Shown: piece by piece, positions 10,843-24,059 of the stretch
How positions within the stretch are numbered: position 1 is the first letter of the stretch
How the letters are laid out: every line of letters starts with the position of its first letter
Origin: Tetmemena sp. SeJ-2015
Lineage: Eukaryota; Ciliophora; Spirotrichea; Sporadotrichida; Oxytrichidae
NCBI GenBank assembly: GCA_027382625.1
Contig: JAJKFJ010021585.1
Location: forward strand, 19,964-83,963
DNA length: 64,000 nt
Direction: 5' to 3'
Program-made: the position numbers and the translations under genes
The notes under the pieces: model-generated
The model's input: only the letters and a program-made list of their open reading frames with translations
Told to the model about the DNA's origin: nothing
Databases searched by the model: none

Positions 10843-13800
10843 TCATTATTTTTGCTCCCTATTATATAAAGAATTTACTACTGATTATTCTTCAAGTTCA
10901 TCTTCCTCCTCTTGATCCAGGAATGTAAAATAAATATTTTCTGTAACTAGTTAAGGCTTAAAAAGTACTTAATTTTCAGGTTTTTAATCGAAGCTTCCGT
11001 ACAATGAAGCCTCAAATGATTTTATTGATTCTTCTAAGGATTAATCTTGACCTTATTTATGAAGCATTTTATCTATTATAAATGTAGTCTGATTTGCTTT
11101 AGCTTATCTTCTCTTTGCTTTCTTATAAGAAGTCTTCTTTTAAGTGGTTAATTTTAAAGGACCTCTGAACGTGGAACTTTTAGGGTAAATTTATTTTTCG
11201 AGGGCAACCTAATTGCAATCAAGTTAAAGATTTTAAATAAGAATAATATAGTTAGTTTGAAATTAAACTTATTTTCCTTCCTTAAAGGCTTGACTAAGCC
11301 ATTAATCTTTTTTCATGTTAGTAATTAAGTTCATTTATTTGGTTAGGGCTATTACTTAAGGGCTCTTTTAAAGATTTTTTCAAAGGTGATATTGAAATAG
11401 AGCTTAGAATTTAAAGTAAAATATAAATATATTAAACATCTAATTAAAATGTAGCAGATCAGTGACTATTGAATTGTCTCAGATTTAATAATCATAGCCC
11501 CAGTGGAGTAGATTCTAAGAATTTGTTAAACTGTAAATTTTTATGTGAGAAAGCTCCGTCCAGAATTGAAATCGACACTAGCTTTAAGGTGAAGAAGAAT
11601 AATGCACGTCACAAGATTTACTGAGAAGAAGGTTAAAGAAGAAAACAGGATATTTTAGTTGTCTATCGAAAAACTTAAGATAAAAAGTTGTTTAAACTAA
11701 TTAATAGCCATAAATTAGCTGCTTCCTTTGAATTATTTTAGACAATAATCAATTATAATTGAATACTTAATTATAATTTTTGCATGGAGTGGCATACTTG
11801 TAGAAGATTTATTTGATTTAAAAAAATAGTAGTTAAGGATTTTTCATTTATAAGTTTTTAATAGTTTTCCTCTTCATCTGTTTCGAATGAGAATTCCCAT
11901 TGACTTGAGTCAATTTCAAGCTAATCCTTCTTATCCTTTTGATGCACCTTCCTTTACATATCTTCTTCGTTTATTGCCAGAAATTCTTAATTTTTGTTGT
12001 ACATTTAAAGATTTCAACTCACTCTATTGCATTTATTTACAATAAAAATAATTACTTATGATATGTTTAGCTATTGATTTTGAGCCTCTCAAGTTAATTT
12101 TGTTAGTTTTATCCAAAGATTTTAATGTGTTAAGTGTTTTCTAGCCATTAAAGATGCATTACAATTTATTCTTATGCAAATACACTTCCAGTTTTTCCAA
12201 CTTTTTGTCATTTAGAATAACAGATTAGTCTTTCTCAAGAAGCAATAAATTTCTTATGACTATATAATAATTTAGTTAAAGACAAACAATAAATAAATTA
12301 CCTCTTTCAAAGCGATCTTTAAGGTACTAGTTCTCATCTTTTATATGTATTTCAAGTTTAAAGAAAATTCAAATAAAAATCTAATACATCGTTTCGTATT
12401 CTTGAACTTTTAAAGGTTGTTGCAGCTAAAAAGGCATAAGTAAACTTTGGGAAGTTTTTCAATAAGGCGGTAACGTAATTCCAAGAGCATTTTGAAAATC
12501 CAGTACCCAAAAAATATGGCATTAACTAGTATAATCACAAATTAAAATACATAGAAAAGTCAGAATTTATAAAAAAGAAAATGTATTTTTATCACAAAGA
12601 ATAGAAACAACATAGTATTTTGAGATAATATCAAAGCTTAAGACTCTAAATAGGGTAACTCTTCCACGATTTTAGATGAAATATTTGTGAGATAAAACAA
12701 GCCGCAATATATAGTAATCAAAGAACACATTAGTGATAGACTTTCCAAGTTATTTTATTATAAAATATTTTATTCAAATCAGGAGTAGCAAATGGTTTTG
12801 TGTACAAATTTAAAGTTAAGTTGAAAGCTAATAGAAGCAAAACAGTAAGAGCTTGCGAGGTGGTTCCTTATGAAGAAAGGAATACTTGAATATATACTAG
12901 AATAATTTTCCTAAGCATGATATAGAATTTCCCAGTAATAAAACTCTGGCCTGTATCCTCGATACAAAAAGCCTAGAAAAATAATTAAATATATTTGCAG
13001 GTACCTAATTGTTATCTGATGTTTAGAGTTTTAAGCTATTTACGATGCTTAAACAATAAAGATAGCCCAAAACCTGGAATTCCGAAACCCCAAGCTATTA
13101 AAGAGGGAACTGCACAAAACAAATGTGTAACAAATTTTGTATACTTATTTTTTGCATGTGATCCTTTACGGTTTAGCAAATAATTCTTTTAAGTCATAGC
13201 TCAAATAGCCCTTTAGGAATTGTCTATTTGCATGCAATCAAAATTAGAAAGCATATATTAAGTCAAAGTGGGATGGATTAAAAATAGAAGAATAACCAAA
13301 GTGGAAGTTATTTTGTTCTTTACTATTAAAAAGAAGATTTTATTTTCTTTGGGGAGGTATATATTCTTCTTATAGCGTGAAAAGCTTTCCAAAACAAAAT
13401 AGAAAATCCCATAAAAGCTATTGGGGCTGAAGCAAATAGTATGAGCTTAATGAAATATATTCTGAAATAATCGTTTTCTTTCTCAATTGAATTCTGGGAT
13501 AAATTTAAATTTAAAGGATCCATTTTTAACAAAGCAATCAAATGAAAATATTTGAGTAGTTGCTGTTGCAACTGGCTTCATAGAATTAAAAAAGTCAACA
13601 ACCATAGTTGGCCAACTCAAATTAAAGGAAGAAGTAATTAAGATCAGCTAGAAATGATTCATTAGTATCTTCATAAAAATGTTAGTAACATTTTTTTGCT
13701 ACTTTGCGCCATTTAAAGTACTATAAACTAAGATGAAAATTAGAACAATGATAGCTATTCCTATGAATACGAGGCGAACAATGTTTTAAGTTGAGTCAGG

Positions 13801-16800
13801 ACACTTTGAGCATTTGAAATCAGAAGTGCGAGAATAGCCGATTTAACAATCTGAGCATAAAATATCTTGATAGCCTTCTAAACAAGTTCCAATTGGATCA
13901 TAGTCTGGTTCTATCATTCCTAAGCATGCCGGATAGTATCATTAAATTAATCTACAAGCTATAAGGTTTGATGATTAATTTGAGCTTCTCCAGTATCCAG
14001 GCTTTGGACCAATTTTACTCCCTCCATTTTTAATCTTTATTTTATCATAATGTTTTAAGTATAAATTTTTTGATTACATATCGCCTTCTCGGTAGGACAC
14101 GTCTCGCAAATTCCAGGATCTTTCATTTAAACAAGTGAAAAGGTAGTCCCAGCAGGGCAAATTTAGCATTAGCCTGAATTAGTGTATTATTCTCCAATTA
14201 AGCAATCTCTGAGATTTATAGTCAGTTGAAAAGATCCATCCCCAGTTTATGAGCTACTTTGAGAATAAAGTAAGTTGGAAGGTTTAGTATAATCAATTCC
14301 ATCTGATGAAAAGAAAATTGAGTAAGAAATGCCTGGGGTGGCAGTAAATGTTATCTCTGATGTTTAAACCACTCCATTTTCTAGAACAAATTAGGTAGTT
14401 CCATCAAGAACTGGGAAGAAGGGACTTTTTTTATACTCTAAAGCATTTTTAAAATATACATATCGCGTATCTATTCCTACTCTAATTTTGCTATTTGAAT
14501 CAGTTTAGATGATTTGTCCATATTTGTCTACTAAGGATAAATATATCTAAGGGATACTTCCACCACTTCTCTGGTCTTATAGGATGTCTGAAAAAATAAT
14601 GAAAATACAGACAGTTGCCTACTATATTCTTTTGTTAATAATCCAAATTTTTATAGCACTTAAATTTGTATTGGGTCTCATTTAGTTAGGCAACATTTTG
14701 AGCAAAACAAGAGATATCATCCCCATATATTAAGGCTTTATTTCTTTAAAATGATGCTTATTGTTTATTATTGGTTCCACCTATTACCAGTGTATTGCAC
14801 CTCCTTACAATATATAATAATTCAGCCCTTGCTTTTCTGCAAAGTTTTGAATAAAGGAACTAGTCCCTTTTATTTATAACTCGCAATTATTGTTACTACT
14901 TTCGCAATCATAAAAGATTAAAAATTATACTTATAGATTGCCCCTCCTGAGGCTTGAAATTTTGGTTTTAAGGAAGTCCATTAATAAAATATTTATTTAA
15001 ATAGATGAAAGGCTTGCTGTGTTGTTAAAAAATAGACAATCTTGAATTAAGACTTTCTATTTTAAATTAAATCTATATGTTATTGAAGTAAATAGCCCCG
15101 CCAACAATTGCTTTTGAATAGTTGAAAGTACTGTTTCTGAAAATGTAGCGATAGGTTTCCTCACTACTTTAAACTTTGTCTTATTCATTTTCTGTAATAT
15201 AAAATGCTCCTCCATAGACACTCAAGGCATTACTAATCGTTACTTAGTTTACTATTTTACTGTTTAAAAATTATTATTAAGGGCTAATTAAACAAATTAA
15301 AAAGCAATAAAATTGTAAAGCAAGAACTACAATAAACTGCAGATCCGTAGAGCTGTTTCTTACTCTAAGTGCCTATTTTCTTAAATTCGACATTGTTATA
15401 TTAAATAATTTATTATATAATAATAGTTGAGAATAAGGGATACGTATTCGGCCTATAGAGAAATTTTGGCCTTAGGATTTTAAATTTTCACTCCGTCAAG
15501 AGTTAGAGCTTGCTCCGAATTCGAGACAAATATATCATCTCCTCCATTATTGGCTTCATTGTCAGCAATATTACTATTCTGGTCAATTAGGATATAGATG
15601 AATCCTGTTGCATAAATAGCCCCTCCTTGCTAAGCTGCCTTATTTCCAGTAAAAATTGAATTATGTATTTTAACTGTCGTCTTACCAGAGACTGAAATTG
15701 AAAAACTGTTTCTATTTTAAAAATTAAAATAAATTGCTCCACCATATTAGGAATATCCATTGAAAAAATAGCTGCTTTCGATTTCTAGGTCTACATCTAA
15801 AATAGCATATATGTAGCTCCCTTATGTCTAATCTTTTTTCTCAACTAACTTCCGATTGTTCCATCTGAATGTAGACTTTACTATCTGCACTTAAGCGAAT
15901 CCAGCAAATATGTTCTTGCTGTTTTCGTATGCAAGATTCTGTATGAATTGGCATCCTGATATCGTAATTGAACCTTTGATGACTTGAATTGTGTTAGAGT
16001 TTGCCGTATTGCTGTATATCTCTGAGTTAGTAAGAGTGATTATTAATAAATAAAAGATGTTTTTTGAGGTAGAGGAGGATAGGATGGACATAAATGAGTT
16101 TTAATTAGCCTGATTTTCGTAAACTTCCACCCCTTAAAGATCTGCATAGGATCCACTTTCAATATAAATCACTCCATTTTCATCTGTAGCTAAAATATAA
16201 ATAAAGCAGTGTTAGAGTAAAATTGAGTACTGACAACCTTTAAAAATGTTTCCGATGTAAGATAAATTACCCCAGCATTAAAAGCAAAATTATCATGAAA
16301 CTTGCAATTTCTTATAGTGCAAGTGGATGATGAAGCTATGATAAATAATTTTAAATTGATTACACCTCCCTTAAATGCAGAGTTCAAATATAAACTATTA
16401 AATATAAAAGGAGGACTTTTCTTCATAAAAACTATTCGGTGTATAGAGTTACAAATTTATATCATATTGAATATATTTACTATAAGCAAACAAAAATTAG
16501 CTAAAAATTGTTCATTAGAGTATAAATATTTTATAAAAGCATAAATAAGAATAATTGAAATGAAGATATAACATTTATTTCTAATATTAATTAGATTTAT
16601 CCTATAGTATTCGGAACCATCATCATAAAACGGAGTGACTTGCAAGGAAAATACTCCTCCTTCTTATAGCACACCACAGTTAGAAAATTAGCTTTTAGAA
16701 ATGTTGACATTCTAACCTTAAATTATTGTAAATGAGCCACTTTAGCTTTCAAATGTTTAGAATTCGCTGTTTAGAGTATTTAAGTAACTTTCTTTCAAAA

Positions 16801-19800
16801 TAATTTCATCCCCTTATAAGCACTTAAATTTAGATTTGCTTATAGATAGCTAGAGAAAATAAGATTGCGAATAAAGTAAAGGTGACTTTTGAGCTTTAAA
16901 ATCTTACAATTAGCTTGATATGATTTCTAATTTTTACATCCTCAGAATATATGCAAACCCTCCTATTAGAAATGTTGTGTGATTTTGAAGCTAGCTTTCT
17001 TCTAATTTTAAATTTGCGAGAGAATTATCAATAAATGCAAAGCCTCCTTCGCCATTTGCAGCGAAGTTATTGGAAATTTTCGATTATAGAAAATTGAAAA
17101 AGCTTTAGTCGAAGTTAGAGGTCTCTATATTTGTAGAGTATAAGACTCCTCCTTGGTCATATGCATTATTGCTTGTTATCTAAATATTAAAGGTATTAAT
17201 CGTTGAATTATCCAAAGAAAATTAATATAAAGCATAGAAAACTCCTCCTTTTAATGCTTAGTTGGAATAGATTTAACTATGGTTCAAGTTTAACACTGAA
17301 TTTTCAAGATAAAAAACTCCTCCATTTTCGGCTGAATTTGAATTAAAAACAGAGTTTATATCTTCCATTTTAGTTCTCAATAGACTGAATAAAAATTAAA
17401 TATATTTCTTTATATTATAGGAAGAATATTATTCAAATATAGAAATTGCAAAGAGATAAATATAAATGATCTGTTCGTTAAATTTAAAAGGAAATCTTTT
17501 TATAAATAGCTTCCATAATATTTAAAATCATACTTTTTAATTTCGCAGTACTTAATTTTAATTTTTTTAACATCTCTCATAATTTATTTAATTTTTCATT
17601 TATTAAAATTCTTCTTTCGCTAACTATTTTTCTTTATCTTCATCGCGATTATTTCTTCTATGACTTTTCTTTTGGTTAAGCAAAAAGAATAAAGCAAAAA
17701 AGATTTCGGACTAGAAAATTGAGGGAAATTTTTAAAGTTCAGCTCATGAAGGTTAGAGAAACTTTAAATTTTACCAACCTCATCCTATCCCCCTTGCAAA
17801 ACTACTTTAAAATTCCATTTAAATTATATATTCTAACCTTAATTTAATAAATATAAGATATGAATACTCCTCCCTTTCGACCAAATTAGCAGTTTTTAAA
17901 AACGTTTTGTTCTCGAAATTATCATTTTCGCATTTTAAATTTGAAATGCTCCTGCTTATCTTTCAAGAAATTAGGTAAATTTTGTTGATTCGCGCTTTAG
18001 CTTTGTAATTGACAGACGACTAATTATAAAAATAAAAGAACTAAGGTATTCTCTATCTAAAGATTGAGAGTTGGTGAAATAGAATAGAAAACTGATCCTT
18101 GGGTAGTGATGTCATTATTCTGTGAATTAATTCCCTGGATTAGGTTGACATTGCTTGATAATTTTGTAGTGAATTTTATAACATCTCTTATATTCCTAAT
18201 ATAAAATAGTCCACCTGAGTCTTGGCTCTAAATTTTTTAGAAAATCACATCAGACAAAATAAAGTTTTACAAATAAGTGCTATCAATTAGAAATCCAGCA
18301 GCATAAGAAAGTGATAAAAGTCCTGTAAAATTACAATTCTCAATATTTATGTCATAGACTCTTATTTAATTGTATTTTGGATCATCATAGGTTATTAAGA
18401 TATTATGCTCGGAATTAAGGAGTAACTCCATACATAATTTTAGTCATCATGATGAAGGTAAGAATAGAGATTAATTTTGTTGCAAGAGGTTTGGTATCTG
18501 TTTTTTTTATTAAAGTGATACATAAATGTACGATAAATTTTAAATTAATAATGGCTGGTGGAGTCAAGACTTTAATCAAATCGGCAAGAGCATCAACAAC
18601 GAGACACCAAGAAATAAATTTAGTTCCTCTACCACTGCGCTTAATAACTTCTTATGGGCCATATTATACGAAGATAGGAGCAAACTTTGGAGGAAGTGAT
18701 CTTTCAGATGAGCTTCAGGAATCACCATAATCCACGCACCTTTAATGTCTTATTCACCGATTATGAAATCTGATCACATCTGATGATAGAAGTGAAGACC
18801 AGGGATTTTGAGTGATGATGATAGATTTCATACAACGAATTTAAGGAAAGTTAGGGTCTTGGATTTGAACTTTCTTATTTGATAATGAAGAGATTATTAA
18901 AATGTGATTTAAATTAGCAATATCCTATAATTAAAAAATAAAAGTTATCGATATAGAATTTTAGGCGTAGATGATTCCTCCGCCTAGAGTGGTTTAAATT
19001 GTGTCAAATGTTGAATTCTAAATTAATGTTTCTGCAAAATCTTAAAGATAAAGTATCCCTCCATTTTGCCCTAGAGAGTTAGAAAACTTTGAGTTTAGAA
19101 GTTAGATTGAAGTATTTTTAAAATAACCGAATGCCCCTCCTATTTAAGACTCTAAATTATAGAAAATTGAATCTATAATAGAAACTTGCTTTGAATCAGA
19201 CACTCTAAATACTCCTCCTAATGTATTAGATTTTATATCTTAGAAAGTAACATTTTAAAGCAAAATCAAATTTGCATAAGTTGCATCGATACAAGAACTA
19301 ATAATTTAAAATTATTTTCATGTGAAGAGATCATTTATTAAAAACTTTAATTACGAATAATGAGACAAATTTTAGTAATTAATGGGCTTTTCGAATTTAT
19401 TTACTCTTATATCAATGTATTTAAAATCCACCACATCTTGCTAATTCTGAGTTCTAGAACTGCTCCCTCATTTTAACTCTTTCAAGATATTCTAAATGTT
19501 TTCCTTGCCGGACTAATAATTTAAAATATACAACAAAATAGTTTTTCCTAGAATGCTAAATAGAAAATTTAATTTGAGAAATTAAATTAAAATAAAGTTT
19601 AGTAAATATTATGAATCAGTAAGAATATAAAATAAATTATTCAATCTTTTAGGATACTGTAATTTAAAAATGAGATATTGCTTCAGAATTAAAAAAATAA
19701 GCTTCTAATTCTGAGAATACTTTATATCAATAATTTCCAAATTTTACTCTTAGATTTTGTATATTTCTAAAACTGTTTGGCTTTAAATATGACTAAATTA

Positions 19801-22800
19801 TTTTTTTCTGAGCTAAATGAGTAAAATATTGAATATAAGAAGCTTAATAACTTTCGCCTTCTTAAATTTGTGAGAAGCTCAAGTTAATTATAGAAATAGT
19901 TAAGCTATTTACCTCAGAATACAACAATGAGCCAGCATTAGTTGCTATAAAATAATTGAAACTCGCTTACTAAATTAGAGATATTTATGAAAGTTATTCC
20001 AGGAAGAATACACCTCCAAACAAGGCACTCGAATATTCTATGTCTACATTTTATACTTAGAGATCTAAATCTTAGCAATCAACATAAATGGAGCCTCCTT
20101 AATTAAAATTTTTTAAATTTTCTGAAAAGCTGTTAGTTATTCTTAGATTTTGCAGCAAGTAAAAGTTTGAAGTAACCTGCTTACCACTTTAAATGTAGAT
20201 TGAGCCGCCCTTAGCTTTCGATCCATAAGCTGTAGAGCTTTATATTACAGTAATATCAAGAAACTAAATGGACTGCAAATCATCAGATACTATTGCCATT
20301 GATCCCCCAATTTAGGCTGAGTTATTTATCATTTTTGTAGATTGTAATGACAGTTCGCAGTTAAAGCAATAGATTGCCCCTCCGTACTCAGCGTCATTGT
20401 TTATAAAGGATGAGTTTTACAACTAAAGCTGAGTGTTTATGAGTGTGAATGCAGAACCTACATATGAATTAAAGCAATTTTAGACTGTTATATTTACTGC
20501 TTGTACTATTTTTTATTCTCCTACCAATTCTTGGCTATTTAGCTCTCTTCCGATGAAGAATGCACCTCCTTAAGATAAACTAAATTTTTATCTCGCGGCT
20601 AGTGAAGAATTACAATTAATAGATAAGTTTTTCAGTGACAGGTTAGCATTTAAAATAATTTTAACTCTTCGAGTAAAAGAAAGAACCATTTCTCATCCCA
20701 GAAACAGATATATTTTCTGCTTGTATATTCTAAAAAATAAATGAAGTTTTAATTTGAAATTAGAATACTTTAATTACGAAGGATAAACTAATTCTAATTT
20801 AATTGTACCGTAAATTTGATTTAAAGACGCTCTAAATAATATATAAGGCAAATATAATAAAAATATGCTAAAATTTAGACTCCAATTAAGAAACTTTATT
20901 TATTCATTACTGTCGATTGAAATTATCTTTGCATCTTCAACATATATTACACCTCCTGATGAAAAAAATTATGAAAGCTTTGAGCCTGAATTTATTATTC
21001 TAACTTCATGACTCTCATCTGAGTCTTTATTCTAATCATTAGGATTAATTGTAAACTCAAGATTTGAATCATTAAGAAAAAATAGTCCTCCCTCATTTAA
21101 ACTGTAACTCTGATTTATTAAAATGTTTCCAGAAATTCGGATATAAGAATCTTAAGAGTTTGATGATTCTTTCTAGTAAGCAATTATGGAACCTTTGTTG
21201 TATGAAAATTGATTTTGAGACTCGAGGTTTATGAGACTCATGTTTCCAAAAGCAGGAATATAAATGAACCCTCCAGATATAGCAGAATTGTTATTCAATT
21301 ATACATTCTGCAATAATAAAGAGCAGTTCTTGCAAAATATTACACCTCCTTATTTAGCCTCATTATTACGATATGATGAAACACTATCTTGAAGATTTGA
21401 GTTTTCCAAATAAAAAACAGATCCATTCAACGCTTACTAGCAATTCACTATGTCCAACTAATCAGATGTAATTTCCTTGTCATGATTGAGAAAATTGAAT
21501 ACAGAACCCTTGCTAAAGTAGTTGTCACTTATTCCAACTAAGTTTTTTTGTGAGGACTAATCTTAGCAGTCTATTTATATTTGTGACAATACAACTTCAG
21601 TTTATGAGCCAGATGAGAATAAAAATTTTCCTCCATTTTTAGAAGCTTAGAGTTTTTAACATTGAATGGTTTCTAGTTGCAAAATTTTAGAGTTCTTTGA
21701 ATAAATAATCCTCCTTCTCCTGCAGCTATAGAGTTTTGGACACTTACTTAAGATTTTATTATAAGGCTAAACTATGGAGAATCTATATAAAAGCAACCTC
21801 CATTTCCTTGAATAGCTTAACAATTGAAAAGCAAGGTTAATTATCCAGTTACCTGTACATCCTACTTAGAATATAGATCAGTGGCTAAAGTGTAAATAAG
21901 TCCACCAGAATTTTAAGCTACAGAGCTTTTAACATTGATTTACTTTAAGATAATAGATGTGTTTTAGCCTTGGTTTATAGAACCGCCATTGATAGCAAAA
22001 TCTTTAGAGAAAATTGACTACTCAAATAGAACATACAAATTATGTGTTTAAAAAATAAGACATTGTTACATTTTTCTAGATCAGCTACTCCACCTGAGGA
22101 GGCTGAATTTTATTCAAAAAGTGATTAATAGTCACTAAATAAAGCAACTGAGTTGAGTTTGAATACGAAAATAAAAATATACTGCTCCTCTTTCAGCTCC
22201 TTGGCAAAGCCTAAACTTATTAGAATCAGAAATTAGAGTCTATGCATTTGAAGATACTTATCAGAGATCCATTATACTTTGGAGATGATTTACATTTTAA
22301 TAAATAATGATGACCCTTAATAGAAATTGAAAAGACTTTCCTGAGATTATGGTAAGAAGGAACACTAAATATCTGAATTAGATATTTTGTAGTTCATGTT
22401 TTTAAGTGTTGAAAAAAGAAGAGCTCCATCTGGGGCTGAAATGTTATTTATCTTAATTGAATCTAAGTTTAGTTCTTTGATGTTTTAAAATTATAAAACA
22501 TTATTTACGATATCTATAAACGCTCCTCTTATTGGAGAAAACAATCCATAAGCCTAAATGTGGTCAATTGATAAAGTGAGTTGAGAGTGGTTGCAAAAAA
22601 TGAAACCCCCGCTATTTGCAGACCCCGGAAAACAAAACAGTATTAGATATCCCAGTTATAGTTAGTGTCGCTAAGTTTTATGATTATGAATTTTTCACTA
22701 TGTAAAATACACCACCTTGTGTGAGGGACTTAGAATTTGATATTTGTACATTATTATAACAAATATATAATGCATCCTTTAAGGTTACATTAAATTCATC

Positions 22801-23207
22801 TTGCAAATAGAAAATTCCTCCGTTAGTGCTAAAAATAATTTGCTTAGAGTATCGACGAAAGAAGTTGAGCCAAAAATGGCCGTACATGAGTACAATAAAG
22901 AATACCTCCATAAAAAGCAGCGTTGTTAGAAAATGTTGAACCAGTATCCTTAAAATTAGTTTGTGGATATAGGAGCAAGTAACTTCCATTCAGCTTTAAT
23001 TTAAAAAAAATGCTTTGGATAAAAGTTTTCAAAAGAATTCCCTTAAGAAATGAATTATATTGTAAGATCGTTTGAAAACCCAAAAGCAGTGGATTTAATT
23101 ACTTAAGAAATGTCATTCAACTAAGAAACAACTAAGTTGTAAATAAGTTTAATTGATAGAGTATGCAAATAATGATATATTAATCGATAAATATTTATTT
23201 TAAGCAT
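10843..23207 (-). CDS. Gene B2: beta-helix (PMP-repeat) multi-pass surface protein
   Basis: Minus-strand paralogue of genes A and C. The first PMP repeat lies near 22900 (STFSNNAAFYGGILYCTH), preceded by an open, mostly hydrophobic frame. The proposed Met at 23207-23205 is only the most upstream plausible start. Repeats run to about 14600, including AGVIYLTSETF and GGVINLK near 16300. The Cys-rich module with PGYWRSS lies near 14000, and the membrane domain at 12880-13700 includes IHPTLTQYM, WGFGIPGFG and YRGYRPEFYYWEI. MLRKIILVYIQVFLSS follows at about 12900-12860. The charged tail is fragmented and ends with the acidic FLDQEEEDELEEQ, with TGA at 10845-10843. The gene converges on gene A with 47 bp between stops. 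Function is unknown; many IESs remain unresolved. Confidence 0.68.
12976..13007 (-). other. IES in gene B2, pointer TAGG (32 bp)
   Basis: CCTA on the plus strand occurs at 12972-12975 and 13004-13007. Excision joins QQL to GFLYRGYRPEFYYWEI in frame. Genes A and C have no insert here, so this IES is specific to B2. Confidence 0.7.
18440..18900. other. Insert in gene B2 holding a plus-strand G+C-richer open frame
   Basis: Beta-helix coding on the minus strand stops near 18430 and resumes near 18930. In between, a plus-strand frame starting MAGGVKTLIKSARAS at 18551 runs through SYGPYYTKIGANFGG to 18730 without any TAA, TAG or TGA, and with more G+C than its flanks. I do not recognise it. It may be an MDS of another gene lying within an IES, or chance. 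Confidence 0.45.
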
Positions 23208-23214
23208 AATTTTT

Positions 23215-24059
23215 TTAATGAGATTTCTAAATTAAATAGTTTAAATTTAGAACACGTGAAGGAGAGAGAATTGCAGGTTATTATTGAATGCCTCTTTCAC
23301 TTGTTTTATCCCTTGTAAATTATAGTTCTTTTCTTATTCGTGCTTGTGAAAAGTATTTAATTGAATGGGTAGGTAAATGTTAGTCCTGGAGCGGTGCTAG
23401 AAAAATAATACTCTCCAAAAAGGATTTCCTGACCCAATTTTCATGATTTCCCTCTTTTCAGATTGAAGAATCTAGAAAATGTAAAGATGATTGGTTAAAT
23501 TGGTAGAAGAAACTTTGGGCAGATATAAAAGCATGCTATTTTGTACTTATTTGGTGTCTACTTTGGAGATATTATTTCAAGCTAGACCACATTAATTATT
23601 CTTAATTATATCACCTAAAACTGAACCTCACCGTGATGTATGTTTCCTAAATTTACCAAGAGGCGAGGTCATTTTTTATCGCACCTAAGATAAACCAACG
23701 AAAACAGAAGTTTTTTTGACATAATGTCGTCTAACAGAATCAAGGAGCTTAGACTAATTGCAAGCTAGTTTTTTTGTGATTAATTTGTCCTGATAGATGT
23801 GTCGGGTCTCAGCAACAGGTGAAATCATGGGCATCTCCATATTCTCAGATATGGAGATTCTTTAAAGAATGTGCTTTTAAACATTTTAGGGATAGTTACT
23901 TCTTAATTCAGTAAAAATATTTTAATTCTTGTCTATTTTTATATCATTAAATAATAATTTTACTAAATTTTAGTTGTAGCTAGATGTAGAATCCTGATAT
24001 CTGTATTATTAAGCTTAAAAAACAGAGTTAAATTTTAAAATTATAAAGAGTTAGTAAGT
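23215..24059. other. Spacer between B1 and B2, with a perfect hairpin
   Basis: No PMP-repeat coding is visible, and the spacer is locally richer in G+C. It contains a perfect 10-bp inverted repeat, ATCTCCATAT at 23833-23842 and ATATGGAGAT at 23849-23858, around a 6-base loop. It also has a looser GTGAA/TTCAC pair near 23255-23310. The nature of the stretch is unknown; a minus-strand open frame of about 70 codons near 23450-23640 is too weak to call. Confidence 0.45.

Noticed and set aside
12850..12930. A 7- or 10-bp IES at the WEI-MLRK junction of B2 (pointer AT)
   Set aside because: A frame change is needed here and A has an IES at this site, but a 2-bp repeat is too weak to choose between alternatives, so no feature was listed.
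12995..13183. Plus-strand 62-codon frame
   Set aside because: Antisense shadow of the well-supported B2 membrane domain.
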